Of a stretch of 64,000 nucleotides of DNA, positions 54,320 through 64,000 are shown in pieces. This stretch comes from Croceivirga lutea (GTDB lineage: Bacteria > Bacteroidota > Bacteroidia > Flavobacteriales > Flavobacteriaceae): NCBI RefSeq assembly GCF_014235875.1, contig NZ_JACJUK010000011.1, positions 22,992-86,991 of the forward strand, read 5' to 3'. Both the position numbers and the translations under genes were made by a program. Every line of letters starts with the position of its first letter. Position 1 is the stretch's first letter. Below the pieces are notes generated by a model, which made no database searches, was not told the origin of the DNA, and worked only from the letters and a program-made list of their open reading frames with translations.

Positions 54320-55009
54320 ATGAAAAACGTATTTTTTGCTGTATTTAGCATAATGCTTTTAGTTGTGGCTTGCGGAGAAAACAAAACAGCTAACACTATG
54401 ACCGTTAACGGTTCAATAAACGGATTAAAAAAAGGGAAGTTGTTTTTTCAAAAATTAACTGATTCTACGCTTGTAAATTTAGATTCTTTAGAACTTAAAG
54501 GTGATGGTAACTTTACCTTTTCTGTAGAAGTTGAAAGTCCCGAGATGTATTATCTCTATTTAGAAAAGGCTGATAATAATGATTTAAATGATCGCATACC
54601 TTTTTTTGGTGAACCAGGAGATATTACCATAAATACTGCATGGAATACATTTGATGTTGCAGCAGAAATATCTGGAAGCAGCGCTCATGAAAAATATGAA
54701 GAATTTCAAGAAATGATAACCCAATTTCATAAAAAGGACTTGGAACTAGCAAAAGCCGCAATGGTTATGGATTCAACCAAGTTAGATTCTTTGAATCTAC
54801 GTTCAGAGACCAATCTCAAAAATAGGTACCGTTACGTTATCAATTTTGCTTTAAACAATTTAGACTCGCCTGTAACACCTTATGTTGTATTATCTCAAGC
54901 TTTAGACGCCAATCCTAGATATTTAGATAGCATTGCTAATTCTATGACCGCAGAGGTGGCCCAAACCAAATATGGTAAGGCACTAAAAACGTTTGTATCA
55001 AATAATTAA
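54320..55009 (+). CDS. DUF4369 domain lipoprotein
   Basis: 229-aa lipoprotein with signal MKNVFFAVFSIMLLVVACG (lipidated C19). The N-terminal half shows the DUF4369 pattern (TVNGSINGLKKGKLFFQKL, NFTFSVEVESPEMYYLYLE, PFFGEPGDITI), often fused to thioredoxin domains; here a helical tail follows instead. The open frame begins with TTG at 54314, but the ATG at 54320 is used. Function unknown. Confidence 0.8.
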   Translation: MKNVFFAVFSIMLLVVACGENKTANTMTVNGSINGLKKGKLFFQKLTDSTLVNLDSLELKGDGNFTFSVEVESPEMYYLYLEKADNNDLNDRIPFFGEPGDITINTAWNTFDVAAEISGSSAHEKYEEFQEMITQFHKKDLELAKAAMVMDSTKLDSLNLRSETNLKNRYRYVINFALNNLDSPVTPYVVLSQALDANPRYLDSIANSMTAEVAQTKYGKALKTFVSNN

Positions 55010-55023
55010 AAGCCTAGCCTTAA

Positions 55024-55293
55024 TTAAGCAAGTTTATTAAGTTCTTCTATAAGTGAAGTAGTTTTATTGGCTAAATCTTGACGTATAGCTTTAAAATGAG
55101 CTTTAGTATTTTCTACGCCATTTTTATTAACCTTTTGCATTAGTTCATCAAAGACACCAATAGCTTTGTCAATCAAAGCATTACCTTCATCAGAATTTTT
55201 ATTATTGGTATCATTTTCCCAAATGTATACGGCTTCGATAAAATCGCCTAATACAAAGTTGATGTCTTTTTTTAGTTCTCGTACGCTAGCCAT
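55024..55293 (-). CDS. Small helical protein of unknown function
   Basis: 89-aa acidic-to-neutral protein: SVRELKKDINFVLGDFIEAVYIWENDT, then NTKAHFKAIRQDLANKTTSLIEEL. Predicted all-helical, perhaps a coiled coil or four-helix bundle. I recognise the pattern as conserved in flavobacteria but know no function. It follows manA by 28 bases, so both may be in one transcript. Confidence 0.7.
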   Translation of the reverse strand: MASVRELKKDINFVLGDFIEAVYIWENDTNNKNSDEGNALIDKAIGVFDELMQKVNKNGVENTKAHFKAIRQDLANKTTSLIEELNKLA

Positions 55294-55321
55294 GATGTAG
55301 TATATTTCTTTAAAAATACGA

Positions 55322-56293
<972 letters not shown>

Positions 56294-56335
56294 ACTATTG
56301 TGGTTATTTTCTTACAACGTAAAACGAAGGATTTT

Positions 56336-56356
56336 GAGCAAAAGTATATTTTGCTC
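56336..56356 (-). promoter_or_regulatory. manA promoter with overlapping inverted repeat
   Basis: The minus strand reads TACTTTTG (56339-56346), a full TAnnTTTG match, about 46 bases before the manA ATG. GAGCAAAA/TTTTGCTC with a 5-nt spacer (56336-56356) is a perfect inverted repeat centred on that element, consistent with an operator. A TTTG lies 23 bp upstream. Confidence 0.45.
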
Positions 56357-56395
56357 ATAAATTTGATAGCAAATTAAAATTAGGAAACTGTAAAC

Positions 56396-56803
56396 TTAGC
56401 CTGAAAAGGTTACAAAGTTTCTCGGGGTTTCATAGAGTGTAATTTCCAAAGCGTTATCTGCTTTAATATGAGGTCTTAAGCTATTAAAAATAATGACAGC
56501 TATATTTTCGGCAGTTGGATTTAGATTTCGGAATTCTTCAACCTGTTCATTAAGGTTTTTATGGTCCATTTTATCTTCAACGTGTGTTTTTATCAAGTCT
56601 TTTAACACTTTCATATCCATTACATAGCCCGTCTCTTTGTCAATCTCACCGGTTACACTTACAATTAAATCGTAGTTGTGACCGTGATAACGAGGATTAT
56701 TACACTTACCAAAAATTTCCTGATTTTTTTCAAAACTCCAGTCATCTCTGTATAAGCGATGTGCAGCATTGAATGATGCCTTTCTACTAACCTTAACCTT
56801 CAT
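56396..56803 (-). CDS. queD: 6-carboxytetrahydropterin synthase / PTPS family (QueD-like)
   Basis: 135-aa enzyme converting 7,8-dihydroneopterin triphosphate in the queuosine route. Zinc ligands H15, H40 and H42 (FNAAHRL, RYHGHNY) and catalytic C34 (FGKCNNP) are present, with the family's ETGYVMDMKVLKDLI. The start lies 11 bases inside the end of idi. Its pairing with idi is unusual biochemically; the reason is unclear. Confidence 0.88.
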   Translation of the reverse strand: MKVKVSRKASFNAAHRLYRDDWSFEKNQEIFGKCNNPRYHGHNYDLIVSVTGEIDKETGYVMDMKVLKDLIKTHVEDKMDHKNLNEQVEEFRNLNPTAENIAVIIFNSLRPHIKADNALEITLYETPRNFVTFSG

Positions 56804-57329
56804 TCTCTATATTGTTTGTGATATGATGATAAAACTTATCAAAAATAATTTTAAACCATGCTGTATACCTATCTGGATTATGTGCTATATCTTCTTTTAT
56901 CTCTGATGGGTACATCCATTTCCAATCTGCAACTTCATCCGGATTAATTTTAGGTTCATTTTCAAAATAACCAACCATAACATGGTCTAATTCGTGTTCT
57001 GTTAAGCCATTATCAAATGGTGCTTTATAAATAAAAGAAAACAGTTCTGTTAACTCAGTTGAGAAGCCCATTTCTTCTTGTAGCCTGCGCTTACCAGCTT
57101 CTATATTAAGCTCACCATCTCGCTGGTGACTACAACAGGTATTGGTCCAAAGTAAAGGAGAGTGGTATTTGTGTGCTGCACGTTGTTGCAACATGGTTTG
57201 CCCCTTTTTATTCATTACAAACACAGAAAATGCACGATGTAAAAGGGCCTTTTCATGGGCTTCCATCTTGGGCATTAACCCAATTTTTTGGTTACTTTCA
57301 TTAACCAACACCACTAATTCTTCTTCCAT
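56793..57329 (-). CDS. idi: Isopentenyl-diphosphate delta-isomerase, type 1
   Basis: 178-aa IDI-1 that interconverts IPP and DMAPP, feeding isoprenoids including carotenoids made by the cluster at the window start. The Nudix-like core shows LHRAFSVFVMNKKGQ, catalytic Cys in WTNTCCSHQ, EEMGF and the metal-binding HELDHVMVGYF. The end overlaps the PTPS gene by 11 bases, so they are coupled. Confidence 0.93.
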   Translation of the reverse strand: MEEELVVLVNESNQKIGLMPKMEAHEKALLHRAFSVFVMNKKGQTMLQQRAAHKYHSPLLWTNTCCSHQRDGELNIEAGKRRLQEEMGFSTELTELFSFIYKAPFDNGLTEHELDHVMVGYFENEPKINPDEVADWKWMYPSEIKEDIAHNPDRYTAWFKIIFDKFYHHITNNIENEG

Positions 57330-57401
57330 ACGGCTAAAATATAATCTTAACTATTGGAAGAAGAATTAAAAATGATAAAATATTCTTATTGAATGATAAT
57401 T

Positions 57402-58352
57402 TTAAAAGAATCTAGGTGATTTTAAGGTACCTCTGTTGCCACCTATAAAATCGTATCTAAGAATTAATTCAAAGGAGCCATTGTTAAAAGCGGTTGAACC
57501 TAGTTCTGTGATTTCTCGGTCATAAGCCATGGCAATCATTAATTGTTCATTTACATGAAAACCAGCCATTGCGCTCACTGCGGCATCCCATCTGTAGGCT
57601 ACACCCCCAACAAAACGTTCACTATACATAAAGTTGGCTGAGAGGTCTAACTGTAAAGGAGCTCCCCTTACCATTTTAGATAATACAGCAGGTTTGAATT
57701 TTAAGTCAGGGTTTAAGTCCCAAACATACCCAGAAATAAAGTACCAGTTCATTTCTTCTTTTGCGGTAGATAATGAAGACGACTCAAAATGCGTTGTTTC
57801 TAATATTCTAGGAACAGAAAGGCCTGCATAAAATTTATCTGTATGGTAGTAAACACCAGCTCCAACATTTGGAGAAAACTTGTTATCTATATTCTGTTGC
57901 AATAAATCGTCTTGCCCCGATTGAAATTGATTTAATTTATTAAAATCAATATTCAATAAATGTGCACTAGGCTTTAGACCAAAACTTAATTGTTTATCAA
58001 AATCTAATTGTATGGTATATGAAATATCAAAATCTATGTACGTTTCAGCAGTTGGTCCTATAACATCATTAACCACAGAAATACCGCCACCTAAACCATT
58101 ATAACCCAATGGTGAATGTAGGTTAAAAGTTTGTGTTTCTGGCGCTCCATCTAACCCTAACCACTGCGCTCTATACAAGGCCGCCACACTTAGGTGACCT
58201 CTGGAACCAGCATAGGCCGGGTTTACACTTACTGTATTATACATGTATTGTGTATACTGGGCGTCTTGTTGTGCATAGCTAATGCCAACAGTTGCTAAAA
58301 AAACGAGGAGTAGGTTTGTTTGGGTTCGTAGGATTTGGGCTAAAGTTTTCAC
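57402..58352 (-). CDS. PorP/SprF family type IX secretion membrane protein, GTG start
   Basis: 316-aa outer-membrane protein of the PorP/SprF family, which anchors T9SS-exported proteins at the surface. Signature: YTQYMYNTVSVNPAYAGSRG, SVAALYRAQWLGLDGAP, then HSPLGYNGLGGGISVVND, and the aromatic C-terminus. Signal peptide LLLVFLATVGISYA. The start is a GTG; no ATG in frame precedes it and the next ATG is 38 residues later. It directly follows a T9SS-CTD protein gene (16-bp gap), its likely partner. Confidence 0.9.
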   Translation of the reverse strand: MKTLAQILRTQTNLLLVFLATVGISYAQQDAQYTQYMYNTVSVNPAYAGSRGHLSVAALYRAQWLGLDGAPETQTFNLHSPLGYNGLGGGISVVNDVIGPTAETYIDFDISYTIQLDFDKQLSFGLKPSAHLLNIDFNKLNQFQSGQDDLLQQNIDNKFSPNVGAGVYYHTDKFYAGLSVPRILETTHFESSSLSTAKEEMNWYFISGYVWDLNPDLKFKPAVLSKMVRGAPLQLDLSANFMYSERFVGGVAYRWDAAVSAMAGFHVNEQLMIAMAYDREITELGSTAFNNGSFELILRYDFIGGNRGTLKSPRFF

Positions 58353-58368
58353 TGTTTTATGTCATTTG

Positions 58369-60381
58369 TTATCTATTTATATAGATGTAACCAGAAATTT
58401 GTTTAGTTACACCGTTAGACAGTTCATAATCGATTATATAGAAATACGTACCAACTGGTAAGTTATTGTCTTGATCGATGGTTATTCGACCTTCGGACAT
58501 ACCATCAAAGTTATTTGTATCATTATGATAACCTTTAGTTTGGTATACCATAACACCCCATCTATTGTAGATGCGAACATGGTTACTTGGGTAGTTTTCA
58601 ATGTTGCCAATTCTGAGGGTATCATGAACCCCATCACCATTTGGTGTAATTACATTAAATACTTCAAGGTCATCAACCACAGTAATTTCAAAATCTGGGT
58701 CTAGATAATCTGGTGTACCATCTTCATCTGAATCATCATCTGCAAAATTACCATTGGTATTTTCATCTTCACTTTCTGTTGGTATACCATCATCATCATC
58801 ATCTTGATCTCTATAATCTGGAATACCATCATTGTCAGTATCTGGCAAGTCAGTAACCGGATTATCAATCTCATCATTTACATCAATATCAATTGTGGTG
58901 TCACCTTCATAACCATCATTTAGACCATCATTATCTTTATCAGAATCTAACCAAACTAAATCTGGCTCTCCATTTTGGTCAAAATCATTTCCTTCAATAT
59001 TATCTGGAACTCCATCATTATCACTATCAGTATCCACATAGTCTGGTAAACCATCATTATCTGTATCTACTGGAAGTAAACCTGTAAAACCATTATCTTC
59101 ATAAGCATCATCTAAACCATTACCGTTTGCATCTTGGTTTTGTGGCACTACGTAGGTTTCTGTTAATTGTGCTTCAATATTATCTGGAATACCATCATCA
59201 TCACTATCAATATCTAGATAATCTGGAATACCATCTTCGTCAGTGTCTGTAGCATTAGTGCTTGGGTCATTATCACCGTCTAGATTTAAATCTTCAAAGC
59301 TATCGAGAATACCATCGTCGTCACTATCAATTTCAGTGACAGCTGGTTCTGTTACCGTAACTGTTATAGTTGCTGTATCACAATTACCATTATTGTCACA
59401 AACAGTATAATCAAATGAATCTGTTCCTATAAAACCAGCATTTGGTGTATACGTTATATCATCATCAGAAGGGTCGTTTGGTGTACCATTGTCATTTAAA
59501 ACAACTGTTCCGTTTGAAGGGTCAGTAGCTTCAATGGTTCCAATATTTGGAATATCATTATCATTTCCAATCCATGCTATAGTTATATCTTGTTCTTGCT
59601 CTGTAACGGTTATATCGTCATTAGTGTCAAGTACTGGTATAATATCAACAGTTACCGTAGCAGTACTACAATCACCAAATTGGTTACATAAGGTATAATC
59701 AAAACTATCTGTTCCATTGAAATCTGGGTCTGGAATATAAGTAACTACATCGTCAAACGGATTATTAGGAGTACCATTATTATCTACTTGAACGTTACCA
59801 TTTAAAGGTTCAGTAATTGTTAAACTACCAGAATCTGGTAAATCAGAATCATTATCAAAAATTGGAACAATTACAGAAGCATCTTCATCGACAGAAACAA
59901 AGTCATCCACCAAGTTGGCTGCTTGTGTCATACAAACCACAGTAAATCTAGGAAGTGCAATAGAATTACCTGCTTTTGTAATTGTAGCCACATAACGGGT
60001 TACATTTTCGTCTGCAATTACGGTAGGTCTTAATTGGTCTCCGCTAACTGGGGGTGACCATGAAACAGCTGCATTGGGTGAAACATTAGCCGTTATATCT
60101 AGTGTTACTTCATTAAAAGGAGCGTTACAATTGGTTACAATAAAATAACCTGTGGCATTAGAACCACATAGGGTACCATCGTAAGTTGCAAAATATACAC
60201 CAGGCTGAGTTACCTCATAAAAAGAATCTGTACCTAAAACTGTTGTAGTATCAGAAGCTTCATACCAACGAAAATTGTTTTGGTCACTATCTGTTGGAGC
60301 TTGCAATAAATACTGTGCATTGGCTGTTAACCCCGTTAAAAACAGGATTAAAAAAGCTATATGTAGGTTCAGATTTTTCAA
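58369..60381 (-). CDS. T9SS type B (gliding-type CTD) sorted protein with Ca-binding repeats, TTG start
   Basis: 670-aa secreted protein: signal peptide ([16 protein letters not shown]), an Ig-like N-terminal region, two cadherin-like Ig domains (repeating [10 protein letters not shown] / [10 protein letters not shown], about residues 165-345), a thrombospondin type 3-like Asp-rich region ([19 protein letters not shown], about 355-565) and a C-terminal gliding-motility type domain ([40 protein letters not shown]). It is probably attached by the T9SS through PorP/SprF. The start is a TTG, with no in-frame ATG upstream before a stop. It is downstream of the fibre-like gene by 16 bp. Confidence 0.87.
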   Translation of the reverse strand: MKNLNLHIAFLILFLTGLTANAQYLLQAPTDSDQNNFRWYEASDTTTVLGTDSFYEVTQPGVYFATYDGTLCGSNATGYFIVTNCNAPFNEVTLDITANVSPNAAVSWSPPVSGDQLRPTVIADENVTRYVATITKAGNSIALPRFTVVCMTQAANLVDDFVSVDEDASVIVPIFDNDSDLPDSGSLTITEPLNGNVQVDNNGTPNNPFDDVVTYIPDPDFNGTDSFDYTLCNQFGDCSTATVTVDIIPVLDTNDDITVTEQEQDITIAWIGNDNDIPNIGTIEATDPSNGTVVLNDNGTPNDPSDDDITYTPNAGFIGTDSFDYTVCDNNGNCDTATITVTVTEPAVTEIDSDDDGILDSFEDLNLDGDNDPSTNATDTDEDGIPDYLDIDSDDDGIPDNIEAQLTETYVVPQNQDANGNGLDDAYEDNGFTGLLPVDTDNDGLPDYVDTDSDNDGVPDNIEGNDFDQNGEPDLVWLDSDKDNDGLNDGYEGDTTIDIDVNDEIDNPVTDLPDTDNDGIPDYRDQDDDDDGIPTESEDENTNGNFADDDSDEDGTPDYLDPDFEITVVDDLEVFNVITPNGDGVHDTLRIGNIENYPSNHVRIYNRWGVMVYQTKGYHNDTNNFDGMSEGRITIDQDNNLPVGTYFYIIDYELSNGVTKQISGYIYINR

Positions 60382-60397
60382 GACTTGGGCTTTGTTC

Positions 60398-61690
60398 TTA
60401 TTTTACTACAAAAACAACATTTATTAATGCATTGTAATCTGCTGGGCTATTGTAAATTCTGTAGGTTAATATACCTGTTGCGCTTACACTCATATTTTGA
60501 ACCGTTGTTCCGTTACCAAAAACCGATGGGTCTGCATAGGTAACATGATAATCTAATTCATTAGCAGCGTAAGTTGGTATTGTACCGGCACTACTGGCTA
60601 CTGGTGTTCCAAATTGAGCTATATATTGATCGTATAAATTGATTGTTCTATTAGTTCCTGGGTCAGGACTTGAAGCGTCAATTGCAATAGATGGAGGATA
60701 AAAAACTCTTGAAGCTTTCAGAGAATTTACTTCAACTAAATCACCATCTGCTTCAACGGCCATTAAGGAAGTTCCTGTACCAGTTACAGCATTATTACCA
60801 TAATCTGAAAAACGCACATTGCCACCTTCAACATCCAATCTTGCATCTGGTGTAGTGGTACCAACTCCGGTATCACCATCTGATTCTACTATAAAGTTGC
60901 CACCAGAATAGGTGCCGCCATCAGCTCCGGTTGCGCCTAATATTATACCGCCTTCTGACCAAAAGTCATTATCAGTAATATCCACACCCCATTGTGGAGC
61001 TCCTTCATCAGTTTTTCTACCAGAAATCCAATATTTGTTAGCTCCTGGGTCTATGTTGGTATTTGCTAATTCTATTAAACTAAAACCATCATCTCCGGCA
61101 TTTATTGGTCCACTTTTTAATACTTTAAGTACGGAACTTTCATCTTGACCACCTCCACCAGTGTCTTGATCTTCAATGGTAAAAACATCTTTTTCTCCTG
61201 TAGTACCATCTTGTTGTATAAATAAGAAAGCATCATTATTAGAAATACTTCTTCCTTCCATGATCCCTGAGGGGCTTGCTGTACCTACACCAAAAGAACC
61301 ATTTGTAAAACCTAAATCTTGACCGTTCATATCATAGGTGCGAGTTTCAGCAGCCTGAGTTAAATTGTTAGTAGCTAAGTTTTCACTGTTAGTTGCCAAT
61401 TCTGCAAGAGCATCTTCAACATTAGCAGCAGCAAAATTTCCGCCGGCATCAGTAATACTAATCTCTGATGCATTTTGATTACCTACCCTAACCCAACCTT
61501 CAGAGGATGTATATCTGTAAATAACATCTTCATCTGTACTATAAACTAGAGCTCCTTCAGCTAATGGAGTTACTGCCTGAATTTGAGCAGTGGTTGCTGT
61601 TGGCATTCCGAATACAGAGTACTCGTCTATTTGTGCGTTTACACTAAAAACACAACTAAGAAATAATATTGTTATTACGATTTTTCTCAT
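60398..61690 (-). CDS. Secreted tail-fibre-like protein
   Basis: 430-aa protein with a signal peptide ([14 protein letters not shown]). Low-complexity beta-rich central region ([58 protein letters not shown]), as in trimeric fibre stalks described with head-domain labels ([16 protein letters not shown]). An N-terminal module [23 protein letters not shown] recurs in the upstream repeat protein. The C-terminal 110 residues ([28 protein letters not shown]) may be a folded head. Function unknown; surface appendage is inferred. Confidence 0.7.
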   Translation of the reverse strand: MRKIVITILFLSCVFSVNAQIDEYSVFGMPTATTAQIQAVTPLAEGALVYSTDEDVIYRYTSSEGWVRVGNQNASEISITDAGGNFAAANVEDALAELATNSENLATNNLTQAAETRTYDMNGQDLGFTNGSFGVGTASPSGIMEGRSISNNDAFLFIQQDGTTGEKDVFTIEDQDTGGGGQDESSVLKVLKSGPINAGDDGFSLIELANTNIDPGANKYWISGRKTDEGAPQWGVDITDNDFWSEGGIILGATGADGGTYSGGNFIVESDGDTGVGTTTPDARLDVEGGNVRFSDYGNNAVTGTGTSLMAVEADGDLVEVNSLKASRVFYPPSIAIDASSPDPGTNRTINLYDQYIAQFGTPVASSAGTIPTYAANELDYHVTYADPSVFGNGTTVQNMSVSATGILTYRIYNSPADYNALINVVFVVK

Positions 61691-61714
61691 CTTATCGCTT
61701 TGAATTCTTTACAA

Positions 61715-64000
61715 TTAGTTAGGCAATACAATTACGGTGAACATAAATTCTAGGTCTATATCATCCTTAGGTGTTGCTCCATTATCACTATCTCCAATGT
61801 TGACATTGAAACCTGCACCCGTTTGCCCGTAATATGAAATTCCAGGATCATCATAATTAGACCCGCCAGCAGGAGGACAATTACCACCACAGTCTAATAC
61901 TGTTAATTGTATGATATAGTTAGTATTACCTAAAGCATTTGAAAAATTGATATTATAATCTCCTTCATTGGCTCTACCACTAGTTGTAGTATTAATACCG
62001 TAAGAAGAAGCTATAGTACCGTCACCTAAGATTTTTCCAGCTGCATAAATCGTTGGCATAGCTGCTAAATAAGCACCACCATTGGAACCTGTTGAAATCA
62101 TATTATCTGATTCTGCACCTACGACATTAGCGGTATCTGTACCTCCACCTTCTTTAGTGTAAGTAATTTGTCCAGTACCAGCATTTTGTGACATACTTGT
62201 AACGGTTTCGTCAATGTCCACATTTGATACACCACCAGGTTCATTTAAGGTTGCAATTCTATTACCTGCTATTGTATTTGTAACCGCTAAATCATCATCA
62301 GCAATTGCATCTACATAGGCCTTTGTTGCTGCATCTGACGGCCCAGATGGAGTACCTAAATTTGTTATTGTAGTACCATTTGCATCTGCTCCTTCAGCCA
62401 GAACTTCTGTAAGATTTTGGTCGTCTGTTCCTGCTGCGGCTAATACCGTGGTAAAGTCTACAGTTTGTGTACCTCCGTCTTCTAACGTTAAGGTTAGTTC
62501 GTTGGTACCACTATCTAAACTAAAGGCCGTGATAGCTTGGTCATCAGTATTGTCTAAGAATGGAGTTAAATCTACTGTGCCTCCATCTTCTAATGTTAAG
62601 ATATTTCCAGCGGCTAAACTTAACGCCTGGTCGTCTGTTCCTGCTGCGGCTAATACCGTTGTAAAGTCTACAGTTTGTGTGCCTCCATCTTCTAACGTTA
62701 AGGTTAGTTCGTTGGTACCATTATCTAAACTAAAAGCCGTGATAGCTTGGTCATCAGTATTGTCTAAGAACGGAGTTAAATCTACTGTACCTCCATCTTC
62801 TAATGTTAATATATTGCCAGCGGCTAAACTTAAAGCTTGGTCGTCTGTTCCTGCTGCGGCTAATACCGTGGTAAAGTCTACAGTTTGTGTACCTCCGTCT
62901 TCTAACGTTAAGGTTAGTTCGTTGGTACCACTATCTAAACTAAAGGCCGTGATAGCTTGGTCATCAGTATTGTCTAAGAATGGAGTTAAATCTACTGTGC
63001 CTCCATCTTCTAATGTTAAGATATTGCCTGCTGCTAAACTTAAAGCCTGGTCGTCTGTTCCTGCTGCGGCTAATACCGTTGTAAAGTCTACGGTTTGTGT
63101 GCCTCCGTCTTCTAACGTTAAGGTTAGTTCGTTGGTGCCATTATCTAAACTAAAAGCCGTGATAGCTTGGTCATCAGTATTGTCTAAGAATGGAGTTAAA
63201 TCTACTGTACCTCCATCTTCTAATGTTAAGATATTTCCAGCGGCTAAACTTAACGACTGGTCATCTGTACTACCTGCAGCTAATTCTGATAAGGCTCCTT
63301 CAACATCTGTTGCTGTAAAGTTGCCTCCTGCATCTGCAATACTTACTTCTGATGCAGTTTGGTCGTCTGTTCCTGCAGCGGCTAATACCGTTGTAAAGTC
63401 TACGGTTTGTGTACCGCCGTCTTCTAACGTTAAGGTTAGTTCGTTGGTGCCATTATCTAAACTAAAGGCCGTGATAGCTTGGTCATCGGTATTGTCTAAG
63501 AATGGAGTTAAATCTACTGTACCTCCATCTTCTAATGTTAATATATTTCCAGCGGCTAAACTTAAAGCCTGGTCGTCTGTTCCTGCTGCGGCTAATACCG
63601 TTGTAAAGTCTACAGTTTGTGTACCTCCGTCTTCTAACGTTAAGGTTAGTTCGTTGGTGCCATTATCTAAACTAAAGGCCGTGATAGCTTGGTCATCAGT
63701 ATTGTCTAAGAATGGAGTTAAATCTACTGTGCCTCCATCTTCTAATGTTAATATATTGCCTGCTGCTAAACTTAACGACTGGTCGTCTGTTCCTGCTGCG
63801 GCTAATACCGTTGTAAAGTCTACGGTTTGTGTGCCTCCGTCTTCTAACGTTAAGGTTAGTTCGTTGGTACCATTATCTAAACTAAAGGCCGTGATAGCTT
63901 GGTCATCAGTATTGTCTAAGAATGGAGTTAAATCTACTGTGCCTCCATCTTCTAATGTCAATATATTGCCAGCGGCTAAACTTAAAGCCTGGTCGTCTGT
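61715..64000 (-). CDS. Giant tandem-repeat surface protein, 5' end outside the window
   Basis: At least 761 residues are visible; the frame is open to the window edge. From about 62420 upward the protein consists of exact 70-residue repeats (210 bp), each with LTLEDGGTVDLTPFLDNTDDQ and LTLTLEDGGTQTVDFTTVL. One 34-aa spacer (ASEVSIADAGGNF/VEGALSELAAG) interrupts them. The C-terminal 240 residues (NLGTPSGPSDAATKAYVDA, then a folded domain ending FMFTVIVLPN) resemble tail-fibre/adhesin ends. First gene of the four-gene unit; secretion signal is out of view. Confidence 0.75.
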   Translation of the reverse strand, partial: TDDQALSLAAGNILTLEDGGTVDLTPFLDNTDDQAITAFSLDNGTNELTLTLEDGGTQTVDFTTVLAAAGTDDQSLSLAAGNILTLEDGGTVDLTPFLDNTDDQAITAFSLDNGTNELTLTLEDGGTQTVDFTTVLAAAGTDDQALSLAAGNILTLEDGGTVDLTPFLDNTDDQAITAFSLDNGTNELTLTLEDGGTQTVDFTTVLAAAGTDDQTASEVSIADAGGNFTATDVEGALSELAAGSTDDQSLSLAAGNILTLEDGGTVDLTPFLDNTDDQAITAFSLDNGTNELTLTLEDGGTQTVDFTTVLAAAGTDDQALSLAAGNILTLEDGGTVDLTPFLDNTDDQAITAFSLDSGTNELTLTLEDGGTQTVDFTTVLAAAGTDDQALSLAAGNILTLEDGGTVDLTPFLDNTDDQAITAFSLDNGTNELTLTLEDGGTQTVDFTTVLAAAGTDDQALSLAAGNILTLEDGGTVDLTPFLDNTDDQAITAFSLDSGTNELTLTLEDGGTQTVDFTTVLAAAGTDDQNLTEVLAEGADANGTTITNLGTPSGPSDAATKAYVDAIADDDLAVTNTIAGNRIATLNEPGGVSNVDIDETVTSMSQNAGTGQITYTKEGGGTDTANVVGAESDNMISTGSNGGAYLAAMPTIYAAGKILGDGTIASSYGINTTTSGRANEGDYNINFSNALGNTNYIIQLTVLDCGGNCPPAGGSNYDDPGISYYGQTGAGFNVNIGDSDNGATPKDDIDLEFMFTVIVLPN
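62420..64000 (-). repeat. 210-bp tandem repeat array within the surface protein gene
   Basis: The same landmark recurs at 62420, 62630, 62840, 63050 and 63260, then after a 102-bp spacer at 63362, 63572, 63782 and 63992, always 210 bp apart within a block. Copies differ at a few mostly synonymous sites (for example GTGCCTCC versus GTACCTCC), showing recent homogenisation. Seven complete units are visible; the array continues past the window. Confidence 0.95.

Noticed and set aside
58893..59087. His/Tyr-rich plus-strand frame
   Set aside because: Antisense shadow of the Asp-rich repeat region of the T9SS-CTD protein.
60398..63961. Prophage tail fibre genes
   Set aside because: Fibre-like motifs occur, but no terminase, capsid, portal or integrase genes are near and the genes are in a unit with PorP/SprF and a T9SS-CTD protein.
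62420..64000. CRISPR-like periodic repeats
   Set aside because: Period is 210 bp with continuous coding frame, no unique spacers and no cas genes; it is a protein repeat.

Overview
The window is chromosomal DNA from a member of the Bacteroidota, very probably a marine Flavobacteriaceae. The evidence is AT-rich DNA, A-rich leaders without Shine-Dalgarno sequences, TAnnTTTG-type -7 promoter elements, a myxol/zeaxanthin-type carotenoid cluster, a DUF4295 ribosome-associated gene beside rpmG/rpmB, DUF5916 outer-membrane proteins, and type IX secretion (T9SS) hallmarks (PorP/SprF and a gliding-type C-terminal domain). The genus cannot be fixed from the sequence. No tRNA, rRNA, insertion sequence, CRISPR array or convincing prophage was seen.

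Layout. 1-3.6 kb: 3' end of a carotenoid cluster (crtZ, crtD-like, cruF on +), met convergently by a crtA-like gene that is translationally coupled to a degenerate TlpA/thioredoxin-like gene. 3.7-12.3 kb: two aconitases of different families (acnA type and acnB), a MoxR ATPase and two parvulin-type periplasmic foldases. 12.4-16.7 kb: a beta-lactamase-fold lipoprotein, a BLUF protein lacking its photochemical residues, rimO and a second serine hydrolase. 16.7-20.5 kb: amidase, RDD protein and ftsY, preceded by rpmB-rpmG-DUF4295 with a clear promoter and terminator. 20.5-31 kb: cinA, FAH protein and Hpt protein, exonuclease, branched-chain-type E2, recR, a sodium:solute symporter, a CoA-binding protein, fabH, and a TetR/AarF pair. 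31-31.4 kb: a divergent gap with a candidate small RNA and the htpG promoter. 31.4-41.3 kb: htpG, a membrane protein, DoxX, MOSC, a small secreted protein, an AraC/AlkB pair, TIGR03643, an S1/P1 nuclease and PBP1A. 41.6-44.3 kb: a compact five-gene unit (SPFH, PH-like membrane protein, DUF4177, alpha/beta hydrolase, ribbon-helix-helix protein). 44.4-48.8 kb: tandem DUF5916 paralogues. 49-57.3 kb: DUF819, CsaA-like protein, small stand-alone proteins, DinB, S10 peptidase, DUF4369 lipoprotein, manA, PTPS and idi. 57.4-64 kb: a four-gene minus-strand unit encoding a giant 210-bp-repeat protein (5' end outside the window), a tail-fibre-like secreted protein, a T9SS type B sorted protein and PorP/SprF.

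The least-explained pieces are the SPFH/RHH unit with direct repeats 11 bp apart at its promoter, the repeat-protein/PorP unit with non-ATG starts and shared modules, the candidate small RNA upstream of htpG, the single-Cys TlpA-like/CrtA pair, and the BLUF protein without its Tyr and Gln.
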